Origin: Aspidiotus rigidus | Taxonomy: Eukaryota > Arthropoda > Insecta > Hemiptera > Diaspididae | Assembly (NCBI GenBank): GCA_035079385.1 | Contig: JAVHKY010000003.1 | Span: 11,635,501-11,699,500 of the forward strand | DNA length: 64,000 nt | Direction of reading: 5' to 3' | Shown here: positions 11,885 through 23,040 of the stretch, piece after piece | Position numbering within the stretch: position 1 is the stretch's first letter | Layout of the letters: each line of letters opens with the position of its first letter | Position numbers and translations under genes: made by a program | Notes under the pieces: generated by a model | What the model was told of the DNA's origin: nothing | Database searches by the model: none | What the model saw: the letters and a program-made list of their open reading frames with translations, nothing else

Positions 11885-13290
11885 CAGGATGATTTAATAA
11901 GATATTTTTAATTTGTTACCTTGTTGTTAAATTCATAAAATTATATTAAAAGAATTGATAAAATTCAATCTGTAATTCTATTTAATTGATTAGGGATACA
12001 ATAAAAATTTTAAAATAAAGCTAACTGTTATTGAACTCATAATAAATTTAAAAATCAAACCTTTTAAAAGAAATTAAAAATTAAATTTCAAATTTAAAAA
12101 CTAATATTTTTTATAATATAAAAATTATAGAAAAGATACTTGAAGATAATGAAATAATTAGATTTATTAATGATATCAAAAAAATCTCATTTAAATATAA
12201 TTGAAAAACACTTTTTATTGAAAGATACATTAAAATATTCATTTGAATTATACATGAATAAATTTGAAATAAATAGAATTGATTGTGTATTTTCTATTAA
12301 ATTTAATTATTATAAATTGAATTCATAATTATTTTATTCAATAATAATTATTTTAATTTTAATTATAATCAAAATATTGAGTAATAATTTTCTTTTATAT
12401 TAATTTATTAATTTTATTGAATCCATTTTTCTAAAATTATTTTTTAATATTTTTCTTATTAATTGATATTTTTAATTTTTTAAAATTTAAATTAAATATT
12501 TTATTAATGAAATTACTCGAAAAAGTAATCACAACTACTATGTGACCGATGTGTTCCAATTTTTGAGTGATGTCAGTTCCAGTTACAATTCGGGGTGTCT
12601 ACCAAATTTGAAAATTGAAAATATTGGACTTTTATTGGACCTTTTGTCGCGAATCCCTTGATTTAGTAAAAAAAAAAAAAAAAATTTCAATTCTTGATTA
12701 TTGATTTTTATTGAATATGTATTAAAATTAGAACTTTTATTCTCGATTATTGATTTTTATTGGACTTGCATCAAAATTAATGGACTCTTATTGACTTATT
12801 GAACCATTTTTGAAATTGTGAACTTTTATTGGACTTAGCTAGACACGCTGTAATTACTTGAACTTGAGTCCAAACCGACGTTCACTGTCATAAAAATCAA
12901 GAACTTTCTGCGTCTTGGCCAAAAATACAGATTATATTTCATGTTTTTTCATAAATTTCAGAATTAGAAAAGCCCAAAGGGTTTCCAGTAAATGCAGGAA
13001 ACATCCAGAAACTTTTGCGTATATTGGTGGCAAAATTTTCTCGAGTCCCGGTGGATGATCAAAGCTCTTGTTTCTCGTAATCCTAGTATAGAGAAAGAAG
13101 GATGAGGCCCCATATGGCCATCTTGTAGGCCAAAAATTCTGAAATTAGGAGGAGGAAATCAGTCGAGACATGAAAATGTCAAAACGCACAAAAATTTTCG
13201 ATACAATTTGGAGTTCTGGAAATGCTGTGCCGCAGTAATATCATCTCATGGAAAAATGTGCCGCGATATAAGAAAGGTTGAGAAACACTG
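11885..13290 (+). mobile_element. Non-autonomous hAT element, copy 3 (5' truncated, internally deleted)
   Basis: It ends in GGTTGAGAAACACTG at 13290 preceded by GTGCCGCGATATAAG, the same end as the copy at 29154. The left side begins inside the core at CAGGATGATTTAAT, so roughly 340 bp including the terminus are missing. After GGGATACAAT (about 12003) roughly 280 bp present in complete copies are deleted, removing the best-conserved part of the COI-like segment. It carries subterminal GGACTTTTATTG-type short repeats (12600-12840). Confidence 0.82.
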
Positions 13291-13399
13291 TTGTAGACTT
13301 ACATACACATACACACACTCATCTCATTTCATGCTCTCATTATGATTATAACCCCCCTCAATCATTCAATATATCTTTCCCGTCCCAAATTAGTTTCAC

Positions 13400-13545
13400 T
13401 CCTAACTCTTTTTCTAAGCCCCTCTCCTATCAAATATGGCTCGATAGTTGAAATTTTTCCAAGTCCCTCTGCCATCATATATGGCCCGAGAGTACGCTTA
13501 TATAAAGAAACCGGATTTTTTTTTTCAGGCTGAAGATAATATAGG
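13400..13545 (+). repeat. Dispersed ~48-bp repeat, about two units
   Basis: Units of the form 'ctcctatcaaatatggctcg' followed by 'agttgaaatttttccaagtc' occur about twice. Related units are at 41190-41333, 46785-46941 and 47472-47545, each of those next to a TA-flanked MITE. Low sequence identity suggests an old satellite-like family. Confidence 0.55.
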
Positions 13546-13628
13546 GCCTCTCAATTCTTTATCACCCCCGATTCCTGGCATCTCTTAATGCTATCTCTAG
13601 CTGATATTTCTCTCGTGCACTCATAATA

Positions 13629-13960
13629 GTGTAGTCGGATTCCCAAATCTGCGCGACTGGCATGTTAAAAGTGTTTTGACAACTGGTACGTATTCAGGAA
13701 GATGTGTAGAACAAATTAAGCTTGGGTGCCATTTTTACTAATCCCACAAACTCAAAGGATGCACCCCCCATTCTTAGAATTTTGTGTATCTTCTCCCCTG
13801 TGGGCTTGACCAAAAAATTTTTCGTACAAAAGTTGTTCCTTGAAGACTTCTATACATTTTTACGTTTTACAAAAAAGTTATTTGGGGCACCCCTGAGCCC
13901 CAAAATTGAAAAATAAGATCTCAAATGTACCTTATTCGTGTTTAAAGCGATATTATGGAA
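13629..13960 (+). repeat. Solo arm of the 47640-49815 foldback family
   Basis: The stretch starts GTGTAGTCGGATTCCCAAAT and runs through 'gggtgccatttttacta' and 'aagttgttccttgaagactt' to a GGGGC-A-CCCCTGAGCCC segment. It matches the left arm at 47640-47975 along its length, and the reverse complement of 49485-49800. No inverted partner is found nearby, so this is a single arm. Confidence 0.7.
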
Positions 13961-14059
13961 GATTAACAAGATTAACGCGAATGAATTTGTGAAAAATGAA
14001 ATATTCGCCTACTTAAATGAACTTTCTAGGCTAATGGTTGGACTTAGGCTAACAATGAA

Positions 14060-14192
14060 ATAGTTGAATAAAAAACGGCTTTGCTATCACTTGGTTTATT
14101 ACGAGTATTACAGAGTGACGTTTCGCTACCATCGGTAGCATCTTCGTCGTAATAAACCAAGTGATGGCAAAGCCGTTTTTTATTCAACTGTA
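14060..14192. repeat. Long-stem hairpin with hammerhead-like core
   Basis: The two ends are inverted copies (GTTGAATAAAAAACGGCTTT at 14062 and its complement near 14192, about 40 bp arms including AAACCAAGTGAT). Between them, on the minus strand, lies CGAAGA, a perfect six-pair stem GCTACC/GGTAGC with a three-base loop, and GAAACGTC. This resembles the hammerhead order CUGANGA - stem II - GAAA - stem III - NUH, but the first core bases differ and an extra U precedes stem II. Ribozyme activity is not shown. Confidence 0.5.
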
Positions 14193-14258
14193 ATTGTTGT
14201 GTCTATCACGAAAAAACGTTCCAATTTTTAACAATGAAATAGTTTATCTTGGAGGAAA

Positions 14259-17237
14259 GAGTATAGCCGGGTAAAATAGGTGATTTGGCCCCCGAGCCGA
14301 ATTTCAAAAATAGGTGTTGGGAAATGTTTGTAGAGGTAAAAAAACATTTATAACGCTTATTGGGCCGCCATCTTCATTTCCTCCCAGGATATAAGCCAAA
14401 TACGTATTAGTTTTTTATGTTTAAAATTCTAACTCCAGTTATATTGAACGGAATCCATTCATTTTTTGAATGAAAGTTAGTAGTCAAGAGAGCAATCCTA
14501 CAGAATTTTTTCAGAATTTTTGGAACAATTTTTTGACACGAAATCACGTTTTTAAATCTTTAAAATAGAATTTCCACCCGTGAATTTAAATGTGCGACCA
14601 CAAAATTTTTATATGTTGAAGAGGACACTGCTATACATAACTCCACTTTTATATAGAATTTTCTGATTGGTGGAACATTGTTAAAATTGAAGTGATTTGA
14701 TCCGAGAGATACGCATACCGGTCTAGCGGAGTTACACGACGCGCAACGCTACGCGGCACCCAACTCGACGCGCGTTGCATCGTTACTCTACTCGCGAGCC
14801 GTCACAGACTCGATACAGTCGCGTCAGTACGTAACTGTTCAATAGGTAATCTTTTCTCTCTTTAAAAAAAAAGTTTCATTTCGTATCAGAATATTGACAT
14901 CGACTGAAACCTATGTAAAATCATCCGTAGAATTCAAAAAACCAGGTCTCCAAATTCTTCAGCGAACGAAAAACTGAGAAAATAGCGGAAAATGAAGGAA
15001 TAACCATTATTTTATCATAAAGAAAGCAATAACTTCCTGATGTTCATAATTTGCGGCCAGTGTAAGATTAATTCTAACATAAAATCAGCGGTACAGTTCG
15101 ATAAAAAATTAACGAAAAATTCTCCAGTCAACAATAAGTTGAGAAAAGAGCAGAAACTGGAGAAATAATCATTATTTCATTCTGGAGAAAACGATAACCT
15201 TCCAATTTTCAAAGTTCGCGTGCAGTGTAAAATTAATCCTCAGATAAAATCATCCGTACAGTTCGATAAAAATAATAAAAAAAATTCTCCAGTCAACAAT
15301 AAGTTGAGAAAAGAGCAGAAACTGGAGTAATAATCATTATTTTATTCTGGTGTCATACGAAATACCATATTAAGTTACTTATATTAATCTTCGTCGCTGT
15401 TTTCATCGACCACTGTCTCAATTTCATCTCTTTGAAATATTTTGGTGAGAATGGCCGCCGGACAAATGATTTTGGACAAGTACCGCGCATGAGATAAATA
15501 GTAAATGGCAGAAAACGATTAAACAGCGACGCAGAACTGTTTGAAGAGATTCTTGAAAGGATTGCTTCAAAAAAAAATGAAGAAAACGTTCTCGCAAACG
15601 AGGTTGAGGACAAAAAATGGATCCGTCGTAAGGTTCCTTTCAAACAGTTGAGCAGTGCAGAGATTCTTGATTTTCCCGAGTTAACAGAAACAGATTTGAA
15701 GATTTTTTTCACCGGTACCTATCAACTCAGCCAATCCGTTTGGTACTTAGCTGAGATTATGGACGAGGATACAGGAACGATAAAAATATTATTCCTCAAA
15801 GAAACGGTGAAGGATGGCGCCGTATTGAAACTTGAAATTCCTTCTAGCCATATTTCAAGAAAAGTTTATCGCTGTTTTATAAAATATAAGCCGTCAATTA
15901 ATAATTTACATGGCATTGTCGGCCACGTCTGTGAATGCGCCAATGGTTTGAGAACTATTGGATGCTGTTCACATGTAGCGGCTGCCATTTACTATTTATC
16001 TCATGCGCGGTACTTGTCCAAAATCATTTGTCCGGCGGCCATTCTCACCAAAATATTTCAAAGAGATGAAATTGAGACAGTGGTCGATGAAAACAGCGAC
16101 GAAGATTAATATAAGTAACTTAATATGGTATTTCGTATGACTCCAGAATAAAATAATGATTATTAGGTACTCCAGTTTCTGCTCTTTTCTCAACTTATTG
16201 TTGACTGGAGAATTTTTTTATTATTTTTATCGAACTGTACGGATGATTTTATCTGAGGATTAATTTTACACTGCACGCGAACTTTGAAAATTGGAAGGTT
16301 ATCGTTTTCTCCAGAATGAAATAATGATTATTTCTCCAGTTTCTGCTCTTTTCTCAACTTATTGTTGACTGGAGAATTTTTCGTTAATTTTTATCGAACT
16401 GTACCGCTGATTTTATGTTAGAATTAATCTTACACTGGCCGCAAATTATGAACATCAGGAAGTTATTGCTTTCTTTATGATAAAATAATGGTTATTCCTT
16501 CATTTTCCGCTATTTTCTCAGTTTTTCGTTCGCTGAAGAATTTGGAGACCTGGTTTTTTGAATTCTACGGATGATTTTACATAGGTTTCAGTCGATGTCA
16601 ATATTCTGATACGAAATGAAACTTTTTTTTTAAAGAGAGAAAAGATTACCTATTGAACAGTTACGTACTGACGCGACTGTATCGAGTCTGTGACGGCTCG
16701 CGAGTAGAGTAACGATGCAACGCGCGTCGAGTTGGGTGCCGCGTAGCGTTGCGCGTCGTGTAACTCCGCTAGACCGGTATGCGTATCTCTCGGATCAAAT
16801 CACTTCAATTTTAACAATGTTCCACCAATCAGAAAATTCTATATAAAAGTGGAGTTATGTATAGCAGTGTCCTCTTCAACATATAAAAATTTTGTGGTCG
16901 CACATTTAAATTCACGGGTGGAAATTCTATTTTAAAGATTTAAAAACGTGATTTCGTGTCGAAAAATTGTTCCAAAAATTCTGAAAAAATTCTGTAGGAT
17001 TGCTCTCTTGACTACTAACTTTCATTCAAAAAATGAATGGATTCCGTTCAATATAACTGGAGTTAGAATTTTAAACATAAAAAACTAATACGTATTTGGC
17101 TTATATCCTGGGAGGAAATGAAGATGGCGGCCCAATAAACGTTATAAATGTTTTTTTTACCTCTACAAACATTTCCCAACACCTATTTTTGAAATTCGGC
17201 TCGGGGGCCAAATCACCTATTTTACCCGGCTATACTC
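14259..17237. mobile_element. Giant near-perfect palindrome (1.25-kb arms) of a SWIM-protein transposon
   Basis: The left arm 14259-15511 and right arm 15982-17237 are inverted copies differing by only a few bases and small indels; the spacer is 470 bp. The outermost bases are GAGTATAGCCGGG and its complement. The right arm includes the last ~43 codons and 3' UTR of the SWIM ORF, so the left arm carries an inverted copy of the same coding end in place of the expected 5' part of the gene. I found no clear target duplication (flanks ggaggaaa and cacgaaca). It could be a long-TIR element, an inverted duplication of a transposon 3' half, or an assembly artefact. Confidence 0.85.
15512..16109 (+). 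pseudogene. SWIM zinc-finger protein, N-terminally truncated transposon ORF
   Basis: An open frame runs from the arm/spacer junction to the stop at 16109. It reads ELFEEILERIASKKNEENV, then ELTETDLKIFFTGTYQLSQ, and ends with acidic DENSDED. The SWIM-type zinc finger is seen as CECANGLRTIGCCSHVAAA (C-x-C, then C-S-H), a DNA/protein-binding module common in MULE-like transposases and in transposon-associated proteins of arthropods and cnidarians. There is no ATG in frame near the start; the first Met-like start at 15648 is a TTG. The missing N-terminus is where the inverted left arm begins, so I treat it as a remnant. No DDE nuclease domain is present. Confidence 0.7.
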
Positions 17238-19883
17238 CACGAACAACATTTTTGTAGAAAAAAATTTTCCTCTAGGCGTAACAGAACTCGAGATATTGAC
17301 AAAAAATTGATTTTAGGGGGCAGGAACGTGCCACAGCTCCGCGAGCCATGCAATGAGGGGTCTAAACTTTTAGTATGTTATTTCTGACACCAAACCTGAG
17401 ACATTTCCGTCAAAAGTAGAACTTGCACCCGAATAGCGCAGTTTGCCTTTTTTTGGGTCTCCGTCGACTGGACTAAAAGATTGACGTTTCGACGAACTAA
17501 GACATCTTCATCGAAACAAACGGCAAAAGAAACGAGGAGCAACACGCTTATTCAAAAAAGAAACACGAAAAAACAAAACTCGAAAGTTCGAGGATGATGC
17601 TTATTATGAGTAATGATAGTAAAGTACGTCGATCCAAGTTTCTGCATATCGCGTTTAAAATTAACGGTATTGTTTTTGATTATATATTTCGATACATTCG
17701 CGAATCCTCCTATTTTGAGTATTTTTCTCATAGGCTAAAATACAAATACTGTCAAGATCGAACTTATGATTACAGTGGGAGGTATGGTCGGTCAAAGCAG
17801 TGTTTATCATCGTGATCCCTTTCATCTCTTTCATGCTAGGACACTCTACAAAAAAAGGATCGGAGGGCCTCACCAACATACGAAAGGGGGCAACCAAAGC
17901 AAAGAATTTCGTGGACGATTTGGCCTTTCGTTTTGGAAAAAATTACGGCTTCCTTAAAGAAGTTGAATGAGGAACGTAGATGGAAACGTGTCAACGAAGA
18001 GAAAAAACAGTCAAACGAAAGACGATACAATTTTTGGGTTTTACTCAAAACCTCTTAAATATTGGGCTAGGTACCTAGAAGTGTCGAGGGAGATGTCCGC
18101 ATTCAAATCCTCCTCTGGCTACGACTTCAGATTTCCTTATGATAACATTTGAGACAAAAGGTTCTCCAATTTTTGTTCTTCTTGCACTACAGTCGATGGA
18201 AACTCATCATCAAATACCTGTACTCTGCACTTCTTCTACTACCTCAGAGGTAAACACATATATTTATATTAAAGACCGAAGTGCATCAGTGAGTTTCCCC
18301 ATAACGAATTCGAATTTTCATTAATTACAGAGTAAACTGAAAAGAGGCAGACAGAGAAAGCTGACATACCAGAAAAGTATTAGATAGACTAGCTGTTGGA
18401 TTACCTCTACGTACATTTAACATTGTAACTGAACTCTCAGCTCTTAGAATCACCTGTATGTACACACTCACCAGGGTTGCTTATTTAGCGGACAAAACTT
18501 TACTTCAAAGTTGTAATCAATTATCAACTTACATAGCACCGTTTTATCCTGGCAACAGGCGACCGTGTTATGCAACAATGAAATAATAGATTGCATGCGC
18601 TTGAGTGTGACAAATAAAAGTTTTGCGCCGTTACCAATTATTAATCTTTATTAGGCAATGTGAAGAAAATTAGCTCTTGTACTCATAAGGCTAGCCTTCA
18701 GGTCTGTTCTCAATAAATAAAAGGAAAAAATTATATTCGATCTGGTAGAATTTCAGGTTTCAAAAGAATAAAAAAATATTAAAATTTTTCAATATTTTTC
18801 GGTACACACGCAACTTAGATAAAATTAAGACGTTTTTCTTCACAACGCTTGACGATAAAAATTTCTTCAAGCCCAGCAACTCACACGTACAGACAGCTCG
18901 AAAGTCGAAATTATTTCTAATACGTCCCCAACTGATGGGTCGTTGAAATATTCGCAAGTTATTCCCGTTTCATTTATATCGCTCGGAGATCGAAAGCTAT
19001 CAAGCCGTCCCTCTCTCTTCGTATATTTATGTGGTTCAAAAGTCAAAAATTTTTCAAGTTTCCTTCGTTATATTGTCACTTGAAATTTTTCATACATTAC
19101 TTCTATCTTCTATAGGTATTGCTTTCTTCGGAAAAAATTGAAAATGAGGTACTTTCAAAAGTTTTATCAAAGTTCAATCGAATAAAATCTTGGCTAAATT
19201 CACCATTTATTTTCAAGTTCATTTTTTCACTCGATAAAGAACAGTGACTTGTTCGAAATGTCGTGCAAAATAAAATTAGCCAAGATTTTATTCGATCGAT
19301 CAGATAGTTCACCGATAAAATTTAAACTTATCAAAGTTTAAGCTCAGAAACGTGGAAAGAGGTTTTGAGTAAAACCCAAAAATTGTATTGTCTTTCATTT
19401 GATTATTTGTTTTTTCTCTTCGTTGATACGGCTTAATCTGTTGATAAAGGAGAAAAAGCTGAGAGAATTTTTTAACGCACTCGTCTTATTTTAAAACATT
19501 TTGTTAGTACTTCGTTGGGTGGAATTTGTCGTCGTTTTTAATTCCTTGTGGTTAAAAAATAGTGTTCTAACTTTAAATCGTCTTATCCGATGCTTATTCA
19601 ACAGGTTTTCGAGTTCAATTGTTTTGGTTAACGAACAAAACAAACAAACGTAACGATGGCCATCGTGCACGGCTACTTGAGGCGGCGCCAATTTAATCAC
19701 ATTACCCATACGGTACTCGTTTCGAAGCCCTTGATGTTTGTAATCTTGTAAATGGAGCGCAATAAAGTTGAGCTTGATTGCAATAGTCTCTTTTTTTCTT
19801 GGTGCCTGTCGACATTGTCCAAATGAGTTCATTCGATACGTGTGTATACACTACAACAAGGTGTTGCGTGTCCGCTTACCGCT

Positions 19884-19920
<37 letters not shown>

Positions 19921-20809
19921 ATACTTATAATTCGAAGTCGATATAAAGTTTTCCTCGAAACTTTTTGCTCGTCTAGGTATATTGTGGGCAAATGGTCGCT
20001 TTGTGACGTCAAAAAGTAAGTCATTGAGAGCAAAATCACCCCTTGTTGTCTCGTTCATACATACACATATAACGTATTGACTCTCATAAGGACGACATAC
20101 ACAGATCATTATAATAATAAATAATGCAGGTCATGTTACAAATCATACCTTACTGCTGCATCTGCGGTTTGCGTGAACAATAAACATCTAAACAACTTTT
20201 TCCCCATCAATAACTTACACTGTTTAAGTACTATTTCTTCTAAGAGGTAGACAGATAATGAAAATTTTGTAGCTCAAATTATTGATAGAAGCCTCTACTG
20301 AATAAAACTACTTTGGTTAGCAAAATCCTTAAGTAGCTACTATTTTTCAATTATTGCTGATCTAAGCAACCCAATTTCTTTTTATAAGAATTCCCATATG
20401 AAATCTGTTGTTTACACTTGATCTTTTCACAAAGATGGAGCAAAAGGTCATACGGGGACAGCAAGAACTAAAAGCATTGGTGCATAAGAAATCAGAAGTA
20501 TCAGTTTATCTTAGACAAAACGCGATATTTGAAGATCTCAGCTGGAAACACCATAAAGGTTAGCAATGCGGGTCAGGGGATGAGTTTACAGAAGAATAAC
20601 AACAACTTTTCCCTCCATATCTTTCCTCGAATTTGAGTCACAATAGCTCTGTCCATATACGCAAGTAATTTGGGACGGACAGCGCTAGTATCGCGCATTT
20701 CAAAACCGGGAAAATTGATGGGCGGTGCAGGTGACGGGCGGAAAGTTTCCGTGAAATGATATTAAATCATCGGAACTCATAATGAGTGAGTGAGGTGCAA
20801 GTAGAGCAC
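17238..20809. other. No gene; contains a ~70-bp inverted repeat pair
   Basis: No recognised gene. An inverted pair lies at 17988-18055 and 19362-19432 (both contain 'caatttttgggttttactca' or its complement). A smaller one is at 19176-19201/19272-19297 (around AAAATCTTGGCTAA). 17470-17530 holds a TTGACGTTTCG ... CATCTTCATCGAAAC segment resembling the hammerhead-like motif at 14100. There is a run of about 31 T at 19885-19916. Confidence 0.6.
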
Positions 20810-21008
20810 TAATATTGAAAAGGATTTTCCAATTGTACAAATCTACTTTATTAGTTGCTTTTATAAAAGTACTTTCGGGTGTTATCCTATCATTAGTTGT
20901 ATTGCAACTCTCCCGACACAACTGATGATGGGATAACACCCGAAAGTATTTTTGTAAGAACAACTAATAAAGTAAATTTGTACAATTGGAAAACGCTTTT
21001 CGATATTA
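20810..21008. repeat. Hairpin repeat with CTGATGA ... GAAA core
   Basis: Arms 20810-20900 and 20918-21008 are inverted copies (about 90% by eye) with a 17-bp loop. The right arm reads CTGATGA, then T-GGG-ataaca-CCC, then GAAAG; the left arm has a CTAATGA variant on the other strand. A third related copy lacking its partner is at 39788-39880. The order of blocks recalls a hammerhead core but stem III and the cleavage site are not evident. Confidence 0.55.
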
Positions 21009-21076
21009 AATCAGTTTTCATGAGAGGAGATGAGAATGTAGAAAGTTTTACACTCTACAAATTTTTCAAAATCAAT

Positions 21077-21128
21077 CTTAAGTAAGGGAATTGAAAAATT
21101 TTGAATTCTTGTCATTTAATTAATAAAT

Positions 21129-21187
<59 letters not shown>

Positions 21188-21250
21188 TCTATTTACTTTC
21201 TTTCTTTATTTCTTTCTTTGGTAATTATATTATATGATGGGAAGGCAAGT
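21077..21250 (+). repeat. TTTA microsatellite module 1
   Basis: The module starts CTTAAGTAAGGGAATTG, continues 'aaaattttgaattcttgtca', a TTTA array (21126-21195), a TTTC stretch and GGAAGGCAAGTCCCTGTCAT. The same order recurs at 22528-22680 and 22790-23040. Confidence 0.75.
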
Positions 21251-21684
21251 CCCTGTCATATATCTCGGAAGTCTCCTAAATTGTTATTTTTAGAACACTC
21301 ACGGAACGTTTGGATTTGCTTCACTTCAAGCAAAGTTTGCAATATTATTACCTTATTTGTCTAAACGTCATTTTAATCCAAATACATAGGACAGTTGTTA
21401 TCATTTATCATCATTTGAATGCGAGGAAAAGATGAACAATTGAAGTTTATATTAAGTTCTAAGGTATTTTCAAATTTTTCTGTGGTTTCTTATTTATTTC
21501 TGGTTTTCAAATAATAATGAATCATCATAACGTCCCAATATATTCCTTATGCAGTAAAATTTTCGTGTTGAACACAAATGGTAAACTGGGATAAGACTGT
21601 TTTGAGGTGGGGCTTCAAAAAATACGGTCCATTCTGAACAGCATGGCTGTCCATTTCGGTCGGACAGCGCTAGTATTGCGCACT

Positions 21685-21686
21685 AC

Positions 21687-21717
<31 letters not shown>

Positions 21718-21722
21718 TCTAT

Positions 21723-21789
<67 letters not shown>

Positions 21790-21904
21790 TTCATTTATTC
21801 ATTTATTTATTTATTTATTCGTTTATTTATTCGTTTATTTATTCATTCATTTATTTATTCATCTATTTATTTATTTATTTATTTACTTACTTTCTTTCTT
21901 TCTT

Positions 21905-21935
<31 letters not shown>

Positions 21936-21975
21936 TTATATGATAGGAAGGCAAGTCCCCTGTCTTATATATACA
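21685..21975 (+). repeat. Long TTTA/TTTC microsatellite module 2
   Basis: A (TTTA)n array of about 210 bp with TTCA and TTCG variants is followed by a TTTC array (21890-21940) and GATAGGAAGGCAAGTCCCCTGTC. The open frame across it is a translated microsatellite. Confidence 0.85.
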
Positions 21976-22059
21976 CCTACTGGAGGTCGAAATTTCAACA
22001 GAGAATGTGTTCTATGAGGGATTTTTTGAAAAATTAGCCGTCCATGGTCCTTCGAGGTA

Positions 22060-22468
22060 TACCGGGTAGACCAAAAAGATGTTACCAGTTAAATGGGAGT
22101 TTGCTCTAAATTCACTCCAACGCAAAAACGCGAAACATTAGACGTATACTTCAAATCTACAAAATTTGTATTTCAATTTTATCTTCAATTTGCGTCCCTA
22201 CTGAACTTTCTACGACTTTTCTGAGTCGAGTTATGGACCAAAGTGTGCCAAAAATTGACCAATTTGCCAAAATTCTCAAAAATTAAAAATCGTTTGAATT
22301 CCCATATTTTCCTTGATTTGAAAGTGAATAGGGGCGCAAATTGAAGATAAAATTGAGATACAAATTTTGTAGATTTGAAGTATACGTCTAACATTTCGCG
22401 TTTTTATGCTAGAACAGATCTAGTGCAAACTCTCATTCAACTTATAACATCTTTCTGGTCCACCCGTA
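22060..22468. mobile_element. TA-flanked hairpin MITE, copy A
   Basis: The ends are CCGGGTAGACCAAAAAGATG (22062) and its imperfect complement CTTTCTGGTCCACCCG (ending 22466), both next to TATA. The inverted similarity extends inward (GGGAGTTTGC..., ACGTATACTTCAAATCTACA) for over 120 bp on each side, so it folds into a hairpin. There is no coding capacity. TA flanks suggest Tc1/mariner-type mobilisation. Relatives: 41334-41794, 45851-46289, 46942-47471. Confidence 0.8.
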
Positions 22469-22527
22469 TATCTTATGAGTTATGATAAGAAGGACTTAGA
22501 ACAATTTTGTTTTCAAAATCATGAATC

Positions 22528-22891
22528 TTAAGTAAGGGAATTGCAAAATTTTGAATTTTTGTTATTTAATCAATTAATTTATTTATTTATCTATTATTTA
22601 CTTTCTTTCTTTATTTCTTTATTTCTTTCTTTATTTCTTCTTTCTTTATAGAAAGGCAAGTCCCCTGTCATATATATCTCGGAAGTCAAAATTCCAACTG
22701 TGAATGTGTTCTATGAGTGATTTTTTGAGGTATATTATATCTTATGATAGGAAGGACTTGAAACAATAACATTGTTTTCCAAATCATGAGTCTTAAGGAA
22801 GGGAACAGAAAAATTTTGAATTCTTGTCATTGAATTAATTTATTTATCTATTTATCTATTTATTTATTTATCTATTTATTCATTTATCTAT

Positions 22892-22934
<43 letters not shown>

Positions 22935-22968
22935 TTTTTTATTTTTTAATTAATTAATTTTTTTTTTT

Positions 22969-23011
<43 letters not shown>

Positions 23012-23040
23012 CCATATGATAGGAAGGACTTGAAAAAGTT
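22528..23040 (+). repeat. TTTA/TTTC microsatellite modules 3 and 4
   Basis: Two further diverged copies of the module at 21077: each starts with CTTAAG(T/G)AAGGGAA, runs through a (TTTA)n array and (TTTC)n, and ends in a GATAGGAAGG segment. Arrangement is tandem, with spacers containing 'gaatgtgttctatga'. Confidence 0.75.

Noticed and set aside
15353..15712. 119-residue minus-strand frame
   Set aside because: It is the palindrome's inverted copy of the SWIM gene end plus antisense sequence, not a separate gene.
14259..17237. Target-site duplication of the palindrome
   Set aside because: The flanks do not match at any length I tried, so no TSD is claimed.
21607..22017. 136-residue open frame, Tyr/Ile/Phe/Leu rich
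   Set aside because: Translation of a (TTTA)n/(TTTC)n microsatellite, not a membrane protein.
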